5,437 bases of DNA from Candidatus Sumerlaeota bacterium (GTDB lineage: Bacteria; Sumerlaeota; Sumerlaeia; JADFCT01), in the NCBI GenBank assembly GCA_026398575.1, contig JAPLSP010000341.1, positions 1 to 5,437 of the forward strand, read 5' to 3'. The notes below the pieces were generated by a model. It did no database searches and was not told the DNA's origin. It saw only the letters and a list, made by a program, of their open reading frames with translations. This document shows, one piece after another, positions 1 through 4,599 of the stretch (positions within the stretch are counted from its first letter, which is position 1; each line of letters begins with the position of its first letter). Both the position numbers and the translations under genes were made by a program.

Positions 1-73
1 CTTGGGCGATCAGCTGACGCGCGGTTTCTTCGGTCAGCTGCAGCAGGTAGTGCTCGGTGATTTGTTCCGTCAT
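1..73 (-). CDS. Divergent gene, 5' end only (product unknown)
   Basis: On the minus strand an ATG at 73-71 opens a frame that stays open to the window edge, giving 24 residues that begin MTEQITEHYLLQLTEETARQ. The composition (acidic, glutamine and leucine rich, amphipathic) reads like a genuine protein N-terminus. The frame is too short to assign a family, and no strong Shine-Dalgarno sequence is visible ahead of the ATG. It is divergent from the histidine kinase gene and separated from it by an AT-rich spacer, which fits a separate transcription unit. It may be unrelated to gas vesicles. The call rests only on reading frame and composition. Confidence 0.45.
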   Translation of the reverse strand, partial: MTEQITEHYLLQLTEETARQLIAQ

Positions 74-179
74 GAGACGGACATTACATAAAGGCCTCAC
101 GTCACAATAGTTAAATTTTCGGGTTTATGAAAATTATTTTCCTCACCTACTTCAGGCGGCTAAAGGCATACATATATTA
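74..179. promoter_or_regulatory. AT-rich divergent intergenic region
   Basis: This spacer separates the minus-strand gene from the kinase gene and is clearly more AT-rich than the rest of the window, especially 111-141 and 168-180, as expected for a divergent promoter region. It contains a short perfect palindrome at 129-141 (GAAAAT-T-ATTTTC), a possible operator. TATATT at 172-177 resembles a -10 box, but it sits so close to the kinase start that it could not serve a normal leader. No pair of -35/-10 boxes and no -24/-12 promoter with correct spacing could be found. Confidence 0.35.
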
Positions 180-1595
180 TTGTCTGTAATTCCATCCTCG
201 GTCTTGCTGATTGATCGAGGTTTGCGAATTCTATCGGCCAACCGGAACTTCCTGGAGAAAGCGCAACGATTGGAGAGCGCCACGGTTGGCCGCCGTCTGG
301 ACGAAGTGTTTCCTCCCGGTATCGTCGAGAAAATGAATCTGGAGCGTCGAATCCGTGATGTGTTTCTGACCAGCAAGCCCATTGAGGCCGAACGAATGAC
401 CTATCGCGCTCCCGGCGTGCCTCTGCGGATTTATTACTACAGCATCGTTCCGGGGGAATGGGACAAGCGAATTGAATGCGTGGTGTTTCTCATGGAAGAC
501 GTTACGGAACAGATTCGCTTGAGCGAGGAGGTCCGCCAGGTCGAGCGCCATTTGGCCAGTGTTATCGAGAGCGCCAGCGACGTGATTATTTCCGCCGATC
601 CCTGGGGGCGCATCATCAGCGCAAACCCGGCGGGGGCCAGGGTGACGGGGTACAAACTGGAGGAAATCAACCAACACTTCTTCCATGAGTTGTTTGCGCC
701 TGAACATGAGATCGCCGTGAAAGAGATGTTTGAGGATTCGGCGACCCTGGAGCAGATGAAACAGACCGAGTGGAACCTTGTCACTCAAGACGGCCGGCGC
801 ATCCCGGTCTCCTGGATCTGCTCCAAAATGAAGAATGAAAGCGAAAAGGTCGAAGGAATCGTGGCCGTCGGCCGCGACCTCACGGAACAACGCAAGATGG
901 AGGCGCAGATTCTCCAATCCCAGAAAATGGCCGCCCTGGGCGTGATGGCCGGCGGCATCGCCCATGAGATCCGCAACCCTCTGGCGGTGTCCTCTTCTGC
1001 CGCCCAGTTTCTCATGGAGCCGAATATCACGCCGGAATTTGTGAAGGAGTGCGCCGACAGAATCCACACGGGCATTCGCCGGGCTTCCAGCATTATCGAG
1101 AACCTGTTGCGATTTGCCCGGCCGGCCGAGCCCAAGGACATCGAACCCGTGGATCTGATCGCGGTCATTAAGGACGCTCTGATGCTGGTAGAGGACGAGG
1201 CCCGGTTTCAACAAGTCAACGTGGTATTGAGCATGCCCGAGACGCCCGTCATGGTGCTCGGAAATGTCTGTCTTCTTCAGCAAATGGCCATGAACCTGAT
1301 TTTGAATTCCTGCAAGGCAATGCCCAAAGGAGGCGTGCTGGAGATATTGCTCGAACGGAATGGCGACGAGGTCTTGCTGAGAATTCGCGACACCGGCTGC
1401 GGCATTCCGGAGAAGCAACTCGACAAGATCTTCGATCCTTTCTTCACGACCAACCCGGTGGGTGAGGGGACGGGCCTGGGGCTTTGTCTGTGCTATTCGA
1501 TCGTCAAGCAACATTTCGGCGCCATTGAAGTTCAGAGCGCCGAGGGCGAAGGCACGACGTTTGCCGTTCGACTTCCTGTGCTGGGAATTGAGTGA
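180..1595 (+). CDS. Soluble PAS-PAS sensor histidine kinase (NtrB/AtoS-like)
   Basis: A 471-residue sensor kinase with no membrane segments or signal peptide, so a cytoplasmic sensor. PAS 1 covers about residues 1-112 and PAS 2 about 122-237 (IISANPAGARVTGY near 145-158), each ending in a DVTEQ/DLTEQ linker. The HisKA H-box is AHEIRNPL with phospho-acceptor His262. The HATPase_c domain shows the N-box (N372, N376), G1 box DTGCGIP (404-410), F-box FDPFFTT (418-424) and G2 box GEGTGLGL (428-435), so all catalytic motifs are intact. There is no receiver domain and no partner response regulator in the window. This architecture commonly pairs with sigma-54 activators, and a sigma-54 promoter precedes gvpA downstream. 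The start is uncertain: TTG at 180 is the only usual start codon in frame after the stop at 108-110, and the closest purine-rich stretch (AAAGG, 163-166) is rather far. The codons just before it (153-179) still read plausibly as helix leading into PAS 1, so the true start may be unusual or lost. Confidence 0.93.
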   Translation: MSVIPSSVLLIDRGLRILSANRNFLEKAQRLESATVGRRLDEVFPPGIVEKMNLERRIRDVFLTSKPIEAERMTYRAPGVPLRIYYYSIVPGEWDKRIECVVFLMEDVTEQIRLSEEVRQVERHLASVIESASDVIISADPWGRIISANPAGARVTGYKLEEINQHFFHELFAPEHEIAVKEMFEDSATLEQMKQTEWNLVTQDGRRIPVSWICSKMKNESEKVEGIVAVGRDLTEQRKMEAQILQSQKMAALGVMAGGIAHEIRNPLAVSSSAAQFLMEPNITPEFVKECADRIHTGIRRASSIIENLLRFARPAEPKDIEPVDLIAVIKDALMLVEDEARFQQVNVVLSMPETPVMVLGNVCLLQQMAMNLILNSCKAMPKGGVLEILLERNGDEVLLRIRDTGCGIPEKQLDKIFDPFFTTNPVGEGTGLGLCLCYSIVKQHFGAIEVQSAEGEGTTFAVRLPVLGIE

Positions 1596-1609
1596 GGAGG
1601 AGAACGCCG

Positions 1610-1678
1610 ATGAACAGCAGCCATCGGATCGTTATCTCTCATTCGGATTCTTGCTCATTCACGTTCCGGCGGATGTGA
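1610..1678 (+). CDS. Possible 22-residue ORF after the kinase gene
   Basis: An ATG at 1610 follows a very good Shine-Dalgarno sequence (GAGGAGG, 1594-1600) that overlaps the kinase stop codon, and encodes 22 residues beginning MNSSHRIVISHSDSCSF before a TGA at 1676-1678. The start context is what one expects of a translationally coupled second gene such as a response regulator. The frame closes at once and no homology is recognised. It may be a leader peptide, the stub of a deleted gene, or a chance ORF with a fortuitous ribosome site. The rest of 1679-1888 shows no convincing coding frame. Confidence 0.25.
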   Translation: MNSSHRIVISHSDSCSFTFRRM

Positions 1679-1686
1679 TTCACCGA

Positions 1687-1728
1687 TTCCCTAAAGTAGG
1701 GGATAGCTTCCCTAGTGCGCGTTCCCCT
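1687..1728 (+). promoter_or_regulatory. TTCCCTA repeat cluster, candidate activator (enhancer) sites for gvpA
   Basis: TTCCCTA occurs at 1687-1693 and again at 1708-1714, exactly 21 bp apart (two helical turns). Between them lies the near-inverted copy TAGGGGA at 1697-1703. The first dyad, TTCCCTAAAGTAGGGGA (1687-1703), is a 17-bp imperfect palindrome. The second, TAGGGGA with TTCCCTA (1697-1714), shares its middle half-site. A degenerate copy TTCCCCT follows at 1722-1728. The cluster lies about 100-145 bp upstream of the predicted -24 box, the typical distance for upstream activating sequences of NtrC-family activators. The protein that binds is unknown. A LuxR/NarL-type regulator is an alternative, since such dyads also occur there. 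Confidence 0.55.
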
Positions 1729-1829
1729 GTGGACCCATTGCAGCCCAGCGACCACTGCCAACGAGCCTTTTCCGGTGTGTTTGCGCGGCGTTCGTTGCGG
1801 GGAAAGGACGCGAGGACCGTTTCGCTTCA

Positions 1830-1844
1830 TGGCATGGCGCTTGC
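1830..1844 (+). promoter_or_regulatory. Sigma-54 (RpoN) -24/-12 promoter of gvpA
   Basis: The sequence TGGCATGGCGCTTGC matches the sigma-54 consensus TGGCAYG-N4-TTGC throughout. The invariant GG is at 1831-1832 and the invariant GC at 1843-1844, with the required 10-bp gap. The predicted transcription start is near 1856, leaving a leader of about 33 nt that contains the gvpA ribosome site (AGGAGGA, 1874-1880). Sigma-54 promoters need an ATP-driven activator bound upstream, which fits both the repeat cluster at 1687-1728 and the NtrB-like kinase gene. The match is seen directly; activity is inferred. Confidence 0.75.
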
Positions 1845-1888
1845 GAACTAAGTCACGGCAAGAAAATCTAACAAGGAGGAAAAATCAA

Positions 1889-2107
1889 ATGGCAAAGGTA
1901 ATGAAGTCAACCGATTCCTCGAGCTTGGCGGAAGTGGTGGACCGGATCCTGGACAAAGGCATCGTCATTGACGCCTGGGTGAAAGTGTCGCTGGTCGGGA
2001 TCGAACTGTTGTCCATCGAGGCCCGCGTGGTCATCGCCTCGGTCGAAACCTACCTGAAGTATGCCGAGGCCATCGGCCTCACGGCGAGCGCCGCAGCGCC
2101 CGCGTGA
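1889..2107 (+). CDS. gvpA: Gas vesicle structural protein GvpA
   Basis: A 72-residue protein, the normal length for GvpA, the small hydrophobic protein whose ribs form the gas-permeable shell. The hallmark core is complete: [19 protein letters not shown] (12-30), then [20 protein letters not shown] (31-50) and [14 protein letters not shown] (51-64), followed by a short alanine-rich tail. This is the helix-strand-strand-helix order of the family. The ATG at 1889 is chosen because AGGAGGA (1874-1880) sits 8 nt upstream and the conserved family begins here; the frame is open further upstream but that extension has no family resemblance. The gene is preceded by a sigma-54 promoter and followed by a strong hairpin, consistent with high, separately controlled expression. 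GvpJ and GvpM are homologous minor proteins, but length, sequence and leading position favour GvpA. Confidence 0.96.
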   Translation: MAKVMKSTDSSSLAEVVDRILDKGIVIDAWVKVSLVGIELLSIEARVVIASVETYLKYAEAIGLTASAAAPA

Positions 2108-2135
2108 TCCTGAATCGTTGGAGATGGGTTCCTGG

Positions 2136-2174
2136 CGCCAGGTGGGGACCGCGAGAGCGGGTCTCCACCTGGCG
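2136..2174 (+). promoter_or_regulatory. Strong hairpin after gvpA (attenuator or mRNA stabiliser)
   Basis: Arms 2136-2150 and 2160-2174 form 15 continuous pairs (14 Watson-Crick and one G-U). The stem can extend into a GAGA tetraloop (2153-2156) closed by GC pairs, with a single bulged G at 2159. It begins 28 nt after the gvpA stop. No run of T follows, so it is not a classical intrinsic terminator. More likely it stabilises the gvpA transcript end or causes partial termination, so that GvpA is made in excess over the downstream assembly proteins. The structure was worked out by eye from the pairing. Confidence 0.7.
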
Positions 2175-2267
2175 AGAGTTTGAAGGATGCCCACATCGAA
2201 ACGGGTAATCTGTCCATGGAGTCACGCAGGCACGAACGAACGACCAAACAAAAAGGAGGAAGATCAG

Positions 2268-2651
2268 ATGGAACACTTGACCGAAGACATGACCCGGTTG
2301 CGCGAGGAAATCGGCTCCATGCGTCGCGCCCGCGACCGATTCAGAAGGAACACGGAGCGTGACGTGGCGGTGATGCGCGAGGGTTTTCGCGCCGCCCACG
2401 CTGAAATGGCGAGAGATTCTCAAGCCGAGCGAATGGTCTCGATGTCCGGCGTCAGACGGGCGGTTCGCGACGTGAAGCGAACCGTGGCTGGCCTGCGCAG
2501 GGGATTTGCGGCCGACATCCAGGGCGCCCACCAGGCTTGGGCGGGCGGATCGTTTTCCGGCCGGCCGATGTTCGAAGAGCCGCGCCGGCGCACGGCCGCG
2601 GCCGAGAAAACCGGTCCGCAGAAGAACTCCAAGAAGCACTTCTCGAGATAG
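2268..2651 (+). CDS. Arginine-rich helical gas-vesicle cluster protein (GvpC-like candidate)
   Basis: A 127-residue, strongly basic, mostly helical protein, not firmly recognised. The ATG at 2268 is chosen because AAAAAGGAGGA (2250-2260) precedes it at 7 nt; an in-frame ATG at 2187 has no ribosome site. Residues 1-90 are heptad-like and charged. A segment around 35-46 (VMREGFRAAHAE) resembles one around 75-88 (GLRRGFAADIQGAH), the shared GF spaced exactly 40 residues apart, suggesting a degenerate duplication. Residues 91-127 form a glycine-, proline- and lysine-rich, probably disordered tail. A helical, repeat-containing protein encoded between gvpA and gvpN recalls GvpC, which clamps the vesicle exterior, but the canonical 33-residue GvpC repeat is not seen. 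It could equally be a lineage-specific assembly factor. Genuine coding sequence: likely; function: open. Confidence 0.82.
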   Translation: MEHLTEDMTRLREEIGSMRRARDRFRRNTERDVAVMREGFRAAHAEMARDSQAERMVSMSGVRRAVRDVKRTVAGLRRGFAADIQGAHQAWAGGSFSGRPMFEEPRRRTAAAEKTGPQKNSKKHFSR

Positions 2652-2684
2652 GCTCTATCCATGAGACAAAGGAGCAGGTAGCGC

Positions 2685-3692
2685 ATGAATGGCGAAGCGT
2701 TGGCAACCGAATCAGCCGCCATCGTGAAAGTTCCGATCTATGGCGACAACGTCGTACCCGAGCCCAGCGAGGAGTTCGTCGTCACACCCTGCGTCGAGCA
2801 TCTGGCAGAACGAGCCTCCGCTTATCTCGAAGTGGGTTATCCGGTCCACTTTGCCGGCCCAGCCGGAACGGGGAAGACCACTCTGGCCTTCCACGTCGCC
2901 GCGAAACTGGGCCGGCCCGTTATTCTCATCCACGGGGATGACGAGTTCGGCAGCTCCGATCTGGTCGGCCGCGATGCCGGCTACCGCCGGTCCAAGCTGG
3001 TGGATAACTTTATCCACTCCGTCCTCAAGACCGAAGAAGAGATGAAGAGCCTGTGGGTGGACAATCGCCTCACCACCGCCTGCCGTGACGGCTACACGCT
3101 CATCTACGACGAATTCACCCGATCCCGCCCCGAGGCGAACAACGTTCTGCTCAGCATCCTGGAGGAGAAGATTCTCAATCTGCCCAGTCTTCGCCGCAAC
3201 GGCGAAGGCTATCTCAAAGTGCATCCCGATTTCCGGGCGATCTTCACCTCGAACCCCGAGGAGTATGCCGGCACTCACAAGACGCCGGACGCGTTGATGG
3301 ACCGGCTCATTACCATCGCCGTGGGCCATTACGACCGCGAGACCGAGGTCCAGATCGCCCGGGCCAAATCGGGTCTGCCACGCCCGGACGCCGAGGCGAT
3401 CGTGGACATCGTCAGAGAATTGCGCGGCGTCGGCGTGAACAACCATCGCCCGACCGTCCGGGCTTGCATTGCCATTGCCCGGATTCTCGCCTGTCGCAAG
3501 GGCCGCGCCCAGTGGAACGATCCCGCCTTCCGCTGGATCTGTCGCGACGTGCTCAACACCGATACGGCCAAGGTGAGGCACGACGGTCAATCGCTCATGC
3601 CCCAGAAGGTGGACGAAGCGATCCAGAAGGTGTGCGGCTGCCAGAAACGGCCGAAGGCTCGGGGTGAAAGTGTCGCAAAGGAGAAGGAGTAA
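2685..3692 (+). CDS. gvpN: Gas vesicle AAA+ ATPase GvpN (MoxR-like)
   Basis: A 335-residue cytoplasmic AAA+ ATPase of the GvpN family, needed for normal vesicle assembly or enlargement. Visible motifs: Walker A GPAGTGKT (58-65, Lys64), Walker B YTLIYDE (137-143, Asp142/Glu143), sensor-1 type Asn in IFTSNPEEYAG (187-196), and DALMDRL (202-208) with a conserved Arg207. The leading segment VVTPCVEHLAERASAYLEVGYPVHFAG (32-58) is the typical GvpN entry to the P-loop. Nothing catalytic is missing. The last 20 or so residues are lysine/arginine-rich and variable. The start ATG has AAAGGAG at 2668-2674. The gene lies 33 nt after the small helical gene and its 3' end carries the ribosome site of the next gene, so it is part of one operon. 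Confidence 0.96.
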   Translation: MNGEALATESAAIVKVPIYGDNVVPEPSEEFVVTPCVEHLAERASAYLEVGYPVHFAGPAGTGKTTLAFHVAAKLGRPVILIHGDDEFGSSDLVGRDAGYRRSKLVDNFIHSVLKTEEEMKSLWVDNRLTTACRDGYTLIYDEFTRSRPEANNVLLSILEEKILNLPSLRRNGEGYLKVHPDFRAIFTSNPEEYAGTHKTPDALMDRLITIAVGHYDRETEVQIARAKSGLPRPDAEAIVDIVRELRGVGVNNHRPTVRACIAIARILACRKGRAQWNDPAFRWICRDVLNTDTAKVRHDGQSLMPQKVDEAIQKVCGCQKRPKARGESVAKEKE

Positions 3693-3697
3693 ATCCG

Positions 3698-4045
3698 ATG
3701 GCTATCCCCATAAAGACCGTACGAAGCTTGCAGGACATCCGCACTCTGGCGGGGATGGTTGACCAGGCGGCCACCCCCTATCGGGCGTTCATGCGGCTGA
3801 GCTGCCTGGAGATGGAAAAGTTCCGCCGAGGCAAGGAACGTGAGAGCGCGATGCATCGGGTGAACAATATTGACGCGCGCTTTGCGGATATCGAGGCCGA
3901 GAAGTCTTCTCTTCTTGAAGCTCTGGGCGAGCGTGGCGCCGGCGGACGCGTCCGGAGAGCCGCCGGGGAGGACAAGCCGGCGTCGGCCCGATGCGACAAA
4001 CCGGCGCCGGCCCGATGCGACAAGGGATTCAAAATCCGGTACTAG
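3698..4045 (+). CDS. Small coiled-coil gas-vesicle accessory protein (GvpV-like)
   Basis: A 115-residue protein. The start ATG lies 5 nt after the gvpN stop, with an extended ribosome site (AAGGAGAAGGAG, 3678-3689) inside the gvpN end, so translation is probably coupled. Residues 5-20 read IKTVRSLQDIRTLAGM. The central helix (28-78) carries EMEKFRRGKERESA and VNNIDARFADIEAEKSSLLE, an ExEKxR...IDxR...IE...L pattern resembling my recollection of GvpV, a small accessory protein of cyanobacterial and proteobacterial clusters whose exact role is unclear. Residues 80-115 are low complexity, basic, and include a duplicated octapeptide DKPA(S/P)ARC that is probably dispensable. Coding status is firm; the family link is tentative. 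Confidence 0.8.
   Translation: MAIPIKTVRSLQDIRTLAGMVDQAATPYRAFMRLSCLEMEKFRRGKERESAMHRVNNIDARFADIEAEKSSLLEALGERGAGGRVRRAAGEDKPASARCDKPAPARCDKGFKIRY
3971..4023 (+). repeat. 24-bp tandem repeat in the 3' end of the small coiled-coil gene
   Basis: Two copies of a 24-bp unit lie head to tail (3971-3994 and 3995-4018), differing at two positions, and a third copy is cut off after GACAA (4019-4023). The unit length is a multiple of three, so it keeps the frame and encodes the octapeptide DKPA(S/P)ARC twice. This indicates recent slippage or duplication and a site likely to vary in copy number among strains. Confidence 0.9.
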
Positions 4046-4046
4046 C

Positions 4047-4060
4047 GCCCCAGAAGGGGC
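4047..4060 (+). other. Small hairpin between two GvpV-like genes
   Basis: GCCCC (4047-4051) pairs with GGGGC (4056-4060) around an AGAA loop, immediately after the stop codon of the upstream gene and 4 nt before the next ribosome site (AAGGAGGG, 4065-4072). It could modulate re-initiation or transcript decay, but a 5-bp GC stem may also be chance in GC-rich DNA. Confidence 0.25.
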
Positions 4061-4078
4061 TGAGAAGGAGGGCGGCCC

Positions 4079-4317
4079 GTGTTTGCACGAAAGACCTTAT
4101 CCGACATTCGAACCAGCCGAAGCATCAAAGGCTTTCGCTCGTGTCCGAGGGCAACGGGCGCCCAAACCGCCTGTCTTGATCGGGGGCGGGTTGCGTTCGA
4201 GCAAGGGAGACTGACGCGGCGCCCGAGCGCCGGCGCGCGGCCGCGCAACCCCCTGCGGCGGCCGGGCTGTGTGCTTGCGGACCCGTTCGCGGTATCCAGG
4301 AGAAAGGACAACCATGA
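4079..4317 (+). pseudogene. Second small GvpV-like gene, apparently frameshifted
   Basis: A GTG at 4079 has a strong ribosome site (AAGGAGGG, 4065-4072). The frame reads VFARKTLSDIRTSRSIKGF, then ACLDRGRVAFEQGRLTRR up to residue 47 (codon 4217-4219), which resembles the GvpV core pattern YLDLYRLAxEKxRL. After this the same frame turns into proline/glycine/arginine-rich sequence and runs wrongly into the next gene. Shifting by one base (as if a base were missing near 4211-4225) gives APERRRAAAQ, ending in GIQEKGQP and a TGA at 4315-4317 that overlaps the ATG of the next gene, a typical operon junction. The switch falls in a GC-rich palindrome (4218-4231). The corrected product would be about 79 residues. 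Alternatives are an intact but non-homologous short ORF, or a non-coding leader; a second indel downstream cannot be excluded. Confidence 0.5.
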
Positions 4318-4508
4318 AAATCAACTGTCTTTCATGCGGACATAAGGTGGATCTGGACGACGTGTATGACGAGTACGAGGGCCAGGTCAAATGCTGGGCA
4401 TGCAGCGCGATGTTGGACATCAAGACCGAGGGCGGCAATCTGCGCGTGGTCCGGCTGTCCAATATATCCGCCCCCCCCGTGACCGCCATGGCGATCGAGC
4501 GCCGGTGA
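4314..4508 (+). CDS. Small zinc-ribbon protein of the gas vesicle cluster
   Basis: A 64-residue protein starting MKINCLSCGHKVDLDD. Two CxxC knuckles (Cys5/Cys8 and Cys27/Cys30) separated by 18 residues form a probable zinc ribbon; residues 12-24 between them are strongly acidic (DLDDVYDEYEG). No catalytic motif is present. It may bind zinc for protein-protein contact or act as a regulator or scaffold; the function is not known to me. The ATG at 4314 is chosen for its ribosome site (AGGAGAAAGG, 4298-4307) and because an upstream in-frame start at 4269 lacks one. It overlaps the TGA of the preceding (frameshifted) gene. A run of eight C at 4471-4478 lies in codons 53-55, so the last ten or so residues depend on the run length being correct. 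Confidence 0.8.
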   Translation: MKINCLSCGHKVDLDDVYDEYEGQVKCWACSAMLDIKTEGGNLRVVRLSNISAPPVTAMAIERR

Positions 4509-4599
4509 CACAGGTTGTCAGACCGAAAGGCGCCACTGGCCTCCCGCGTTCCCGCGAAGCGCCGGGCCGACTGCGAATGTGAAAGGACTGGACCGAAAC

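Noticed and set aside
231..1514. 427-codon open frame on the minus strand opposite the kinase gene
   Set aside because: It lies wholly inside an intact multi-domain kinase gene, has a histidine/leucine/glycine-rich shadow composition and no recognisable domain. Long antisense frames are common in GC-rich coding DNA.
1462..1851. 129-codon plus-strand frame overlapping the kinase 3' end and the regulatory region
   Set aside because: It begins out of frame inside the kinase ATPase domain, shows no domain, and its 3' end runs through the -24/-12 element.
1715..1888. In-frame N-terminal extension of GvpA
   Set aside because: The extension spans the sigma-54 promoter and gvpA leader, has no resemblance to GvpA, and the ATG at 1889 has a near-ideal ribosome site and gives the family length.
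2136..2182. Hairpin after gvpA as a classical rho-independent terminator
   Set aside because: Only three T residues occur shortly after the stem (2178-2181 region), so a full intrinsic terminator is not supported; attenuation or stabilisation is kept as the reading.
2187..2267. Upstream in-frame ATG for the arginine-rich helical protein
   Set aside because: No ribosome site precedes 2187, whereas AAAAAGGAGGA lies directly ahead of the ATG at 2268.
2712..3590. 292-codon open frame on the minus strand opposite gvpN
   Set aside because: It mirrors the codon pattern of gvpN, has no family resemblance and no ribosome site of note.
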